DNA from: Veillonellaceae bacterium
GTDB taxonomy: Bacteria > Bacillota_C > Negativicutes > UBA1444
Assembly (NCBI GenBank): GCA_012798135.1
Contig: JAAZNU010000316.1
Span: 1-64,000, forward strand
Length of the DNA stretch: 64,000 nucleotides
Direction of reading: 5' to 3'
Part shown: positions 52,861 to 60,258 of the stretch, piece by piece
Numbering within the stretch: the stretch's first letter is position 1
How the letters are laid out: every line of letters begins with the position of its first letter
The notes under the pieces: generated by a model
Told to the model about the DNA's origin: nothing
The model's input: the letters and a program-made list of their open reading frames with translations, nothing else
Database searches by the model: none
Position numbers and translations under genes: made by a program

Positions 52861-52866
52861 TACAAT
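52861..52866 (+). promoter_or_regulatory. -10 box close to the LysM-M23 start codon
   Basis: TACAAT ends eight bases before the ATG at 52875, leaving room for at most a two- or three-base leader. AGGGGA between the box and the ATG could act as a ribosome site only if transcription starts further upstream. Confidence 0.45.
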
Positions 52867-52874
52867 AGGGGAAT

Positions 52875-54269
52875 ATGAAATCCTCCCTCCTCTCCCGCAT
52901 CCTGCGGGTACTCACCATCACCACCCTGGCGGCAATGCTGCTGCCCCGCCCCGTGCTGGCGCAGACCAATGGGCTCACCTACACCGTCCGCGCAGGCGAC
53001 TATCTCTCCTCCATCGCCGCTGACTTTCACACCACCGTCACCCGCCTGCTGCTGGTCAACAACATCCCCGACCCCAACGTGCTCGCCGCCGGCACCGTGC
53101 TCACCATCCCCGGCTTCGAGGATGTGCAGGGCGAGGTTATCCCGGTGACGCTGCCGGCTTTTGAATCTGTCGAGACCTTCAACCAGCGCACCCGCGTGCC
53201 CGACTGGCTGATGAACCGCATCAACTTCATCACCAACCCCGACAGCCTGTACGCCGGGCAGACCTATTACGTCATCTACAAGGATGAGCTCCCGCAGGTC
53301 GAAGCGCCCATCACTGCGGGGCTCTCTGACCTCGAGTTTGCCGCCCGGCAGAACATGAACCCTTTCCTGGCGAGCGAGTTCAATAACCTTTCCGCGCCCT
53401 GGGAGCTGCTTCCCAACGACACGCTCCTCCTCCCTGCCGATCAGGTAAGCACGGCAGTCACGCCGATACCGTCGCTTTCTTCATTAAACATCTCTCCAAC
53501 ACCTCTGCGCCAGGGCAAGACCACCGAGATCCTCGCCACGGGGTTCGGAAACGCCACACTCAACGGTACCCTTGGCGGGTATACCTTGCACTTCTTCCCG
53601 ACGACCGATGGCAGCCAGGTAGCGCTGCAAGGTATCGAGCGCATGCGCGAACCCGGGCTGTTGCCGTTGGTGATCACCCTCACCGCCCCGGATGGCGCTG
53701 CGTTTACCATTCAGCACAACCTGCGCCTGCGGCAGCAGGATTACGGCACCGATGTGCCTTTTGAAGTCGCCGATGAATACATTGATCCGGCAGTCACTGA
53801 ACCCGAGCTCAAACAGGTATTTGAGATCACCAGCCTTGCCCCGCCAGAGCGCTTATGGGATAAATTCGTATCACCCAGTTTTTACGCTGACCAGTACACG
53901 TCCACCTTCGGCAGGCTGCGTTCTTACAACGGCAGCGCCTATACCTATTTCCATGCCGGGCTGGATTTTGTCGGCTCTCCCATGGACCCGGCGTACGCGG
54001 CTGCCAACGGCACCGTGGTTTTTGCCGGTCCGCTTACGGTACGCGGCAATGCCGTCATCATCTCGCACGGCTGGGGTGTTTACAGCGGCTACTGGCACCT
54101 CTCCAGGATCGACGTGGCAGTCGGTGACTATGTTGAAGCCGGACGCAAGATCGGCATGGTAGGTGCCACCGGGCGCGTCACTGGTCCGCATCTGCATTTT
54201 GAGATGATCGTTGGGGATGTGCAGGTTGACCCCACTGACTGGCTGGATAATAAATACAATTCTTATTGA
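52875..54269 (+). CDS. LysM and M23 domain peptidoglycan peptidase
   Basis: The 464-residue exported protein has a signal peptide (to about residue 33, ending VLAQ), one LysM domain (YTVRAGDYLSSIAADFHTTVTRLLLVNNI, to about residue 80), a middle region of about 250 residues and a C-terminal M23 peptidase domain. The M23 zinc site is complete: FHAGLDFVG, YWHLSRI and GPHLHFEM. It should bind and cut peptidoglycan cross-links. The middle region holds an Ig-like segment (SPTPLRQGKTTEILATGFG). It begins a plus-strand run of three genes with short gaps. Confidence 0.9.
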   Translation: MKSSLLSRILRVLTITTLAAMLLPRPVLAQTNGLTYTVRAGDYLSSIAADFHTTVTRLLLVNNIPDPNVLAAGTVLTIPGFEDVQGEVIPVTLPAFESVETFNQRTRVPDWLMNRINFITNPDSLYAGQTYYVIYKDELPQVEAPITAGLSDLEFAARQNMNPFLASEFNNLSAPWELLPNDTLLLPADQVSTAVTPIPSLSSLNISPTPLRQGKTTEILATGFGNATLNGTLGGYTLHFFPTTDGSQVALQGIERMREPGLLPLVITLTAPDGAAFTIQHNLRLRQQDYGTDVPFEVADEYIDPAVTEPELKQVFEITSLAPPERLWDKFVSPSFYADQYTSTFGRLRSYNGSAYTYFHAGLDFVGSPMDPAYAAANGTVVFAGPLTVRGNAVIISHGWGVYSGYWHLSRIDVAVGDYVEAGRKIGMVGATGRVTGPHLHFEMIVGDVQVDPTDWLDNKYNSY

Positions 54270-54290
54270 TCTCCAACAGGAGAATGTCCT

Positions 54291-55007
54291 ATGCCTTCCA
54301 ATTCTCTTCCCTGTCCATTTTGCGGTGCCGGCAACGATGCAGCTGCCCACACCTGCATTGCCTGCGGTGCTCCGCTGGATCCATCAAAAGCCACACCAAC
54401 CTATTTACAGGCGATGGGCGTCCCGTCCTCTCCGGAACCCCCTGCTTCTCCATCCGTGACAACCCCGCAAATTCCCGATCCTGTTCTGGAACCGTCTGCA
54501 CCGGTTGAACCCGTTAAGCAGCAGCTAAAAGAAGGCGCTGCTGCCGTGGCAGCCGGATTGGGACTGGTGGGTGTTGGCGGGCTGATCATGCGTACCATCG
54601 CTGAAGCGCTGGCCATTCTCACAGCCGCGCTGGTGATCGGCTACAACGCCGGTCACGTTGCCATCAACAACTGGCTCCCCTACCTGCTGCTTGGTCTTGC
54701 GGGCGGGATAGCCGTGGGCATCGCGGTGGGTTCCGTCATCAAGCGTTCGGTGTTCGCTCTCTTCTCAGCGCCCTTTGGCGCGCTCATCGGCGTTTTTGCC
54801 GCTATCTCCCTCAGGTTGAATCAGCGCGGAACAATGTGGCTGCCGCTCCTCACCATTGCCGGTGCCTGCCTGCTGGCGGTGATTGGCGGTCGCAGCAACC
54901 GCTCCGGGCGTTTCCAGGTTTACCAGCGTCTGCGCCCGATCCTCGGCGCTATCGGCGGATTCCTTTTTGCGCTGCTCGGTTTTGCCATCGGACACGTCAT
55001 TTATTAA
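54291..55007 (+). CDS. Zinc-ribbon membrane protein
   Basis: The 238-residue protein starts with a zinc ribbon CPFCGAGNDAAAHTCIACG (four Cys), continues with a Pro/Ser-rich linker, and then has about five hydrophobic segments rich in Gly, Ala and Val (LVGVGGLIMRTI, AGHVAINNWLPYLLLGLAGGIAVGIAVG, LGAIGGFLFALLGFAIGHV). Such ribbon-plus-membrane proteins are common in Chloroflexota and Firmicutes and have no agreed function. AGGAG precedes the start. It lies 21 bases after the LysM-M23 gene and 16 before the next gene. Confidence 0.72.
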   Translation: MPSNSLPCPFCGAGNDAAAHTCIACGAPLDPSKATPTYLQAMGVPSSPEPPASPSVTTPQIPDPVLEPSAPVEPVKQQLKEGAAAVAAGLGLVGVGGLIMRTIAEALAILTAALVIGYNAGHVAINNWLPYLLLGLAGGIAVGIAVGSVIKRSVFALFSAPFGALIGVFAAISLRLNQRGTMWLPLLTIAGACLLAVIGGRSNRSGRFQVYQRLRPILGAIGGFLFALLGFAIGHVIY

Positions 55008-55023
55008 TCATTAGGAGTAAATC

Positions 55024-55368
55024 ATGAATGCATCACCATTTTATAAGCTTGAGATCTTCACCCCTGAGGAAGTGGTGGATGAAGTACTGGATGTGCTCGC
55101 CAAGGCCCATGCCGGCGAGATCGGGCATTACACCCATTGCGCGGCGGTGAGCGAGGTGCAGGCACAGTGGTTTGCTGAAGACGGTGCTGCCCCGGCGGTT
55201 GGCCCATCCGGCAAGCTCTACACCGGCGTGGAGTACAAGATCGAGGTCAATTGCCGCGAGGAATACCTGGCTGAAGCCATCCAGGCGGTACGCGATATCC
55301 ATCCCTACGAAGAGCCGGTGATCAACATCTATCCACTGGCAAACACGCGTTACGGCGGCACGATCTAG
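55024..55368 (+). CDS. NIF3/CutA-like small protein
   Basis: The 114-residue protein resembles the CutA-like domain found inside YqfO/NIF3 proteins: YKLEIFTPEEVVDEVLDVLAKAHAGEIGHYTHCAAVSE, then GVEYKIEVNCREEYLAEAIQAVRDIHPYEEPVINIYPL. HPYEEP is the strongest landmark. In such proteins it is thought to help bind metal or form trimers. Standalone copies are widespread and uncharacterised. It is the last gene of the LysM-M23 run and ends in a clear terminator. Confidence 0.82.
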   Translation: MNASPFYKLEIFTPEEVVDEVLDVLAKAHAGEIGHYTHCAAVSEVQAQWFAEDGAAPAVGPSGKLYTGVEYKIEVNCREEYLAEAIQAVRDIHPYEEPVINIYPLANTRYGGTI

Positions 55369-55390
55369 TTTGTCCAATACTTAAATAACT

Positions 55391-55418
55391 AAGCGGCTCT
55401 GTGAGCCGCTTTGTTTTA
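55391..55418 (+). terminator. Terminator after the NIF3-like gene
   Basis: A perfect 9-bp stem (55391-55399 with 55403-55411) and TGT loop are followed by TGTTTTAAT. The convergent lipoprotein gene ends at 55438. Confidence 0.87.
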
Positions 55419-55437
55419 ATATTTGCTTAGAAACCGG

Positions 55438-56919
55438 TTATGGCGCTGCTGTGATAACCACCGTCAGCGCATTGGAGTATGACAGGCAGTAAGACCCTGA
55501 CCAGCGGCAGATGCGGTAATAGGTGGTTCCAACCCCCGATGCGGTATCGGTATAACTCTTCGTACCAGGGTTGCTTTCGTAGTAGTAACTGTCAGCCATG
55601 GTTGGCTCGGAGTTGGTGGTGGACCACATCACCTTGTAGCCTTTTTCGCTGTCAGGGCTGATCGACCACGATATTCGCACATCTCCAGCAACTGCATTAT
55701 CCAGGCTTAGCGTGAATCCGGATTCAGTCCCTGCTGGTGCCAGGGTGAAAGTGACTGTCGGCGAGTAAACCGTGCAGCCGCCGCTGTACTTGCAAACGCG
55801 GAAGTAATACAGTTTACCCGGTTCCAGCCCGGTCACCTGGGCGGTATGGGTGGCTTCGCTGCTGATGTACACATACCCATCCGAAAGCGTCGGGTTGGGA
55901 TTGGTCTGCGAGAAGACTACCTTGTAGCCGTTGGGGAAGGAACCTGTGCCCGTCCAGGTCACCTGCACAGCACCCGGTGCGCTATCTACGATAGAGGTGA
56001 TCGTGAGCGTAGCCGGATCCACCGTGGCGGTGGCAGGGGTGCCCGGGAATTTGTAGGTGTAGGTCGCCGAGTAATTCTCACATTTGGAACCAGTCCAGCC
56101 GCAGATGCGGTAATAATATGTGGTGCCCTGTGTACCATCCACCCATGCTTCTCGAACCGTTTCCCCTGGTACATAAAAATATGAATCGGTGCCGTAAGTG
56201 GGGAGTTTGTTCGAAGTCGAATATACGATCTTGAACCCGGCAGATGGGTTGTATTTGGAACTCCACTGGATGTATGCCTTGCCGTCCTCTCCGCCTTTCA
56301 TCTGCAGGATGGTGATGCTGCCCTCCAGACTGGAAGAGGTGGGTTTGGGGGTTTTAGCAACCTCGGATGGTTTAAGGGTTTTGGTTGGGTCGACCGCAGT
56401 TTCAGCCATCTGGAAAGCGAAGATACCCAGGTTGCTGTACACATCGCAGGCATCGCCTGTGAAGCGGCAGACGCGCACATAATAGATCTTGCCATAATCG
56501 CCAGTGATCTCCGCAGAGCGTGCCGCGGGGTCGCTGGTGTAAACATAGGTATTGCCAGGAAAGACCGGCAGCCCCTGCACATCCGTCCAGACCACTTTAA
56601 ACCCGGAGGGGAAGCTGCCCACTGCATCCCAGGAAACCAGCGCTTTGCCGGGGGCGGTTTCGAGGATTCCGGTGAGGCTGATCGATGCAGGTTGTTCAGT
56701 AGCAGCCTCGGTGGGCTGCTGCTCCGTCGTTGGCTTGGGGGTCTCGGTGGGTGAAACCACCCCGGCACTGATCGCCATTTCGGTCGCCAGGGCAGCCAGC
56801 GTAGCTTTTTCAGATTCCGGCAGCGTGATCGGAGTTGGCGTTGCAGGCTTCGCCTGGTCGCACGCCGAAACCAATAACACCAGGATCGCCAGGGTGCTGA
56901 TTAAAAGTTGTTTTCTCAT
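55438..56919 (-). CDS. Surface lipoprotein with four FN3-like repeats, each with a C-x(4-6)-C motif
   Basis: The 493-residue protein has a signal peptide with lipobox VSACD and a Thr/Pro-rich linker. Four domains of about 90 residues follow (roughly 80-165, 200-290, 300-390, 400-490). Each is FN3-like and each ends with a Tyr-rich strand followed by a short cysteine loop: CRFTGDAC, CGWTGSKC, CKYSGGC and CRWSGSYC. The repeated KVVW / KIVYSTSN / KVVFSQTN / KVMWSTTN strand and the Y.Y..SD-type turn show they are copies of each other. The role is likely surface adhesion or scaffold. No catalytic motif is seen. It is convergent with the NIF3-like gene. Confidence 0.8.
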   Translation of the reverse strand: MRKQLLISTLAILVLLVSACDQAKPATPTPITLPESEKATLAALATEMAISAGVVSPTETPKPTTEQQPTEAATEQPASISLTGILETAPGKALVSWDAVGSFPSGFKVVWTDVQGLPVFPGNTYVYTSDPAARSAEITGDYGKIYYVRVCRFTGDACDVYSNLGIFAFQMAETAVDPTKTLKPSEVAKTPKPTSSSLEGSITILQMKGGEDGKAYIQWSSKYNPSAGFKIVYSTSNKLPTYGTDSYFYVPGETVREAWVDGTQGTTYYYRICGWTGSKCENYSATYTYKFPGTPATATVDPATLTITSIVDSAPGAVQVTWTGTGSFPNGYKVVFSQTNPNPTLSDGYVYISSEATHTAQVTGLEPGKLYYFRVCKYSGGCTVYSPTVTFTLAPAGTESGFTLSLDNAVAGDVRISWSISPDSEKGYKVMWSTTNSEPTMADSYYYESNPGTKSYTDTASGVGTTYYRICRWSGSYCLSYSNALTVVITAAP

Positions 56920-57019
56920 TCTTCCCTCCCGTATCGAAAAACATCCATTTTGATTATAGGGGGTCTCCCCTCAAGCTTGCTATACAGCTTTGTTAGTAAT
57001 CTATGCGAAACAACCAGGG

Positions 57020-57358
57020 CTATTTGTCGAGGTGCATGCGATGCAGGATGCGGTGCGCCACCGGCGCCACCAGCAGCCCTGCCACCACTAAAAAGACCAT
57101 CCCCGAAAACAGCGCATACAACGAAGCGAATACCTTGCCAGCATCGGTGGTGAGCGTATTCACCGGTCCCATGCCGCCCAGAATCATCGAAGCATTCAAC
57201 AGCGCATCAATCCACGAAAGGTTTTCGAGAAAATGGTATCCCAGGATGCCTGCCCCCAGCGAGACAATAACCAATCCACTAGCCAGCAAAACATGGATCA
57301 GCAAGCGCCGGATAAAGGCTTTACGTGAGATCAGCGGTTGATTGTGCCGTTCGTACAT
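57020..57358 (-). CDS. Ion-channel-like membrane protein with altered selectivity filter
   Basis: The 112-residue protein has two to three membrane segments. WIDALLNASMILGGMGPVNTLTTDAGKVFASLYALFSGMVFL has the layout of the pore helix, filter and second helix of two-segment K+ channels (SL..S..TLTTVGYGD ... GKLFA..Y.L.G). Here the TVGYG filter is replaced by ILGGMGPV. Small proteins with the GMGPV motif occur in several phyla, to my knowledge with no known function. It may be a non-selective or other channel, or a channel relative that lost conduction. Start lacks a strong ribosome site. It is a single gene. Confidence 0.7.
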   Translation of the reverse strand: MYERHNQPLISRKAFIRRLLIHVLLASGLVIVSLGAGILGYHFLENLSWIDALLNASMILGGMGPVNTLTTDAGKVFASLYALFSGMVFLVVAGLLVAPVAHRILHRMHLDK

Positions 57359-57441
57359 AGAGAACTTTTCGCATTAAATTACAATGCTATCTTTTAGTAT
57401 ACAGTCCTTCTCTGCCGTCTGTTACCCCCGGTTTTGCGGGA

Positions 57442-57861
57442 TCAGGTGCTGTGAATACCCCCACTGCCACCGCGGGCAGATTTTTCCTGGTGGATCTCAT
57501 CCGCTGCCGCCTCCATCACCGGCTCGCAGATCACCGGCAGCTGCACCAGTTGGGCAATGGCATCCCCCTTGCGAAGGCGTAGTGCGCGCCAGCTATAGTT
57601 GACCACCTTGATGACGATCTCCCCCTGGTAGCCGGCATCGATCACCCCGGCGCCCACCAGGTGGTTGTTGCGCCCCTTGGGCTTTACCTCCAGCATGGTG
57701 CCTTCCGGCACTTCGATGGTGATGCCGGTGTGCACGTTGCTATAAGAGAATGGGCGCACGGTCACATCTTCAAGAGCGTACACATCCACCCCGGCATCAG
57801 CGGAATGCTTGCGGGTGGGAGCTTTGGCGGTCGGGTCCAGGCGGGCAAAACGCAGCGGCAT
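57442..57861 (-). CDS. dUTP diphosphatase, divergent motifs
   Basis: The 139-residue protein follows the order of dUTPase motifs: SADAGVDVYA (motif 1), KPKGRNNHLVG (motif 2), GVIDAGYQGEIVIKVVN (motif 3 with catalytic Asp), RKGDAIAQLVQLP (motif 4) and RGGSGGIHST (motif 5). It should convert dUTP to dUMP and pyrophosphate as a homotrimer. Motif 2 has RNNH where R-S-G/S is usual, and motif 5 has GIHST instead of GFGST, so the C-terminal lid lacks its Phe. The ATG at 57861 with AGAGG is chosen over 57927. Divergent from the SDR gene. Confidence 0.85.
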   Translation of the reverse strand: MPLRFARLDPTAKAPTRKHSADAGVDVYALEDVTVRPFSYSNVHTGITIEVPEGTMLEVKPKGRNNHLVGAGVIDAGYQGEIVIKVVNYSWRALRLRKGDAIAQLVQLPVICEPVMEAAADEIHQEKSARGGSGGIHST

Positions 57862-58055
57862 AAGTCCTCTCAGGTTCAGGTATCGTTTGATTTTACCGTG
57901 AATCTGGGGATTGAAACACATACACAATTCTTATACAATATATAAGATAATTTAGATAAATTTTACCAATAATACAAATGACCCTGCAGCCACTAAGCCG
58001 CGTCTGCAAATCCCCTGCACCGTCGAAAGATTTCTAATTTAGAAGGAGGAAGGGA

Positions 58056-58859
58056 ATGAACGAAAATGGAAAAGTGTTCGTGGTAACCGGCGGCGGCAAT
58101 GGCATCGGTCGTGAGGTGGTGCTGCTGCTGCTCAAAAAAGGGGCACGGGTGGCTGCCGTGGATATCAAACCCGAAGCGCTTATCGAGACCGCCCGCCTGG
58201 CAGGCAACCCGAAGGACGGACTCACCACCCATATCGTCAATATCACCGACAAAACCGCCGTCGAAGGTTTGCCGCGTGCGGTGATTGCCGCGCATGGCAC
58301 CGTGGATGGACTTGTGAATGTTGCCGGCATCATCCAGAAGTTCGTGCAGTTCAAAGACCTCGACTTCACCGAAATCGAGCGTGTAATGAACATCAACTTC
58401 TGGGGCACCCTGTACATGGTCAAAGCCTTCCTGCCGCACCTGCTCCAGCGGCCTGAAGCCAGCATCACCAACGTATCCAGCATGGGCGGGTTTCTTCCAG
58501 TGCCTGGGCAAACGCTTTACGGCGCTTCCAAAGCTGCAGTCAAGCTCTTCACCGAAGGATTAAATTCGGAATTGCACGACACCAATGTGCATGTCACCGT
58601 GGTCTTCCCGGGTGCTGTTGGCACCAATATCGCCGCCAATTCCGGCGTCACCAACCTGGGCGTTTCGGCTGAAAATACCAAGATCAAGATGACCGCACCC
58701 TCCGTTGCCGGTGCAAAAATTGTCGAGGGCGTTGAGAAGAATGCCTACCGTGTGCTCATTGGATCTGACGCCAAGATGATGGATTTCTTCTATCGGCTGA
58801 TGCCCCGCCACGCCGCCCGCATCATCTACCAGCAGATGAAATCCATTTTACCCAAATAG
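58056..58859 (+). CDS. Short-chain dehydrogenase/reductase
   Basis: The 267-residue protein has the SDR cofactor loop TGGGNGIGREV, the acidic residue of VAAVDIKPE that favours NAD, NVAGII, and the catalytic Ser and YxxxK in NVSSMGGFLPVPGQTLYGASKAAVK. The last 40 residues (DAKMMDFFYRLMPRHAARIIYQQM) resemble those of short-chain reductases acting on lipid-like or polyketide substrates. Exact substrate unknown. GGAGG precedes the start. Its terminator is shared with the promoter of the next gene. Confidence 0.92.
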   Translation: MNENGKVFVVTGGGNGIGREVVLLLLKKGARVAAVDIKPEALIETARLAGNPKDGLTTHIVNITDKTAVEGLPRAVIAAHGTVDGLVNVAGIIQKFVQFKDLDFTEIERVMNINFWGTLYMVKAFLPHLLQRPEASITNVSSMGGFLPVPGQTLYGASKAAVKLFTEGLNSELHDTNVHVTVVFPGAVGTNIAANSGVTNLGVSAENTKIKMTAPSVAGAKIVEGVEKNAYRVLIGSDAKMMDFFYRLMPRHAARIIYQQMKSILPK

Positions 58860-58879
58860 AAACGAATCAATCCAACCTA

Positions 58880-58906
58880 AACCCGCGAGTTCCTTGCGGG
58901 TTTTTT
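58880..58906 (+). terminator. Terminator of the SDR gene
   Basis: A 7-bp stem (58880-58886 with 58896-58902) and 9-nt loop are followed by TTTT. The T run and the right stem overlap the -35 region of the tetR promoter. Confidence 0.82.
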
Positions 58907-58951
58907 AATTCCCGGTTACAATGCCTTTACTATGAACGAACGTTCACCCTC
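58894..58951 (+). promoter_or_regulatory. tetR promoter and operator overlapping the start codon
   Basis: TTGCGG (58894-58899), 17-bp spacer, TACAAT (58917-58922), then only nine bases to the ATG at 58932, so the mRNA is leaderless or nearly so. The palindrome TGAACG-AA-CGTTCA (58933-58946) covers the start codon. An 18-nt stretch here (58934-58951) recurs at 61669-61686 with one change. Confidence 0.7.
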
Positions 58952-59549
58952 CCCCACCGCAAAACCCAACCCCATCCGTTCGCGGCAGCAGATCGTCTCC
59001 GCTGCCCACCGCCTTTTCCTCACCCAGGGATTTCACGGCACCACCATGCGCCAGATCGCCAAAGAATCCGGCATGGCGCTGGGTTCGCTCTATAACCACT
59101 TTGCTGACAAGGACGATCTCTTCAAAGCCGTCTTCGAAGCCTACAACCCTTACCCGCTGCTGTTGATGGCGCTGGAGCATTCTCAGGGAAAGAACACCGA
59201 AGAACTGGCACGCGTGGCAGCCCGCCGGCTGGTGACCGCACTCAAGGACCGCCCCGACCTGATCAAGCTGGTCTTTATCGATGTGGTCGAATTCCAGGGG
59301 AAGCATCTATCCGCTGCTTATCCCGAGGTTGCCCCCGGCATGGAGCGTTTCGCCGCCCGCCTTCAGCGCGACCCCTCCGCCCTGCGCGCTCTTTCTGCCG
59401 ACAGCCTGCTGCGCGGCTTTTTTGGATTGTTCTACACCTTTCATATGACGGAGATGCTGCTGGGCAAGCCTTCTGATCCGGCAGCCCAGACAGCTGCCCT
59501 CAACGACCTCACTGAGATCTACCTGCGCGGCATCCTTTCAGACGCCTGA
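58932..59549 (+). CDS. TetR family regulator
   Basis: The 205-residue protein has the TetR helix-turn-helix at residues about 30-62 (GTTMRQIAKESGMALGSLYNHFADKDDLF) and a helical ligand-binding domain of about 140 residues. It sits just after the SDR gene and before the MerR gene, and has its own promoter. A palindrome that overlaps its start codon also occurs, nearly unchanged, before the grpB-like gene at 61739, so the protein probably controls itself and perhaps that unit. No ligand is indicated. Confidence 0.93.
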   Translation: MNERSPSPTAKPNPIRSRQQIVSAAHRLFLTQGFHGTTMRQIAKESGMALGSLYNHFADKDDLFKAVFEAYNPYPLLLMALEHSQGKNTEELARVAARRLVTALKDRPDLIKLVFIDVVEFQGKHLSAAYPEVAPGMERFAARLQRDPSALRALSADSLLRGFFGLFYTFHMTEMLLGKPSDPAAQTAALNDLTEIYLRGILSDA

Positions 59550-59576
59550 ACCCAAAAACCAATTTAAATTAACATC

Positions 59577-59605
59577 TTGACAGTATTACGTAATACTGGT
59601 ATGAT
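59577..59605 (+). promoter_or_regulatory. MerR-type promoter with palindrome in the spacer
   Basis: TTGACA (59577-59582), 17-bp spacer, TATGAT (59600-59605). A perfect 16-bp palindrome AGTATTACGTAATACT (59582-59597) fills the spacer, which is exactly where MerR proteins bind. The encoded MerR regulator is the obvious ligand. Confidence 0.8.
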
Positions 59606-59615
59606 ATAGCTATTC

Positions 59616-59631
59616 CAGGGAATTATCCCTG
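59616..59631 (+). promoter_or_regulatory. Leader hairpin before the merR ribosome site
   Basis: A 6-bp perfect stem (59616-59621 with 59626-59631) with an ATTA loop ends two bases before AGGAG. It could limit translation of the MerR gene; the role is untested. Confidence 0.4.
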
Positions 59632-59646
59632 TCAGGAGTAGTGACC

Positions 59647-60246
59647 ATGCTTCAATTGAATTTCTGGATTTCCGAGCTGGCGGCACGAATCGGGGTTTCC
59701 ACCCGCACTATCCGTTATTACGTCGAACAAGGGCTGCTCCCCCAACCGGAAATACAGGGGAAATACGCGGTCTTCAACGAGGATTACCTCGTCCGCCTGA
59801 AGCTGATCAAATACCTCAAGGATGCCTACCTGCCCCTGCGCGAGATCAAACGCAAACTGGATAGCCTGATGGTGCCAGAGATGCACGATCTGCTGCGCCG
59901 GTTTGAGCAGGACCCGTCGCGTGCGCTGGCGGAACTGGATATCTACCCGGTAGAACGCGTCCGGAACCTGACCCCCGCATCCGACGAGGAGGAATCTTCC
60001 GAAAGTGCCCACGACTACATCCAGCGCACACTTAGACGGCAGCCGTCCACCATCCGTGAAAAACCAATGGTGTTCAATGCGGCAATGCCGGCGCCGCGGT
60101 CGGCACCCGAGCCCGCTGCGGAATCCTGGCAGCGCGTGGACCTGGCACCCGGCGTGGAGTTGAATATCCGGCAGCCGCAGCCGCAAAGCATGCGGGTGAA
60201 ACTGGCGGAAGTGATCGAACTGGCAAGAAAAATCTTATCAAGATAG
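59647..60246 (+). CDS. MerR family regulator
   Basis: The 199-residue protein starts at the ATG at 59647 (AGGAG eight bases before); a GTG at 59641 is too close to the ribosome site. The MerR winged helix is at residues about 5-70 (ISELAARIGVSTRTIRYYVEQGLLPQP ... LVRLKLIKYLKDAYLPLREIKRKL), followed by a coiled-coil helix and a Pro-rich, Glu-rich tail of about 90 residues without cysteines, so it is not a metal-thiolate sensor. It overlaps nothing but is only 12 bases from the vWA gene, so both share the promoter at 59577. Confidence 0.88.
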   Translation: MLQLNFWISELAARIGVSTRTIRYYVEQGLLPQPEIQGKYAVFNEDYLVRLKLIKYLKDAYLPLREIKRKLDSLMVPEMHDLLRRFEQDPSRALAELDIYPVERVRNLTPASDEEESSESAHDYIQRTLRRQPSTIREKPMVFNAAMPAPRSAPEPAAESWQRVDLAPGVELNIRQPQPQSMRVKLAEVIELARKILSR

Positions 60247-60258
60247 GGAGGATGCAAT

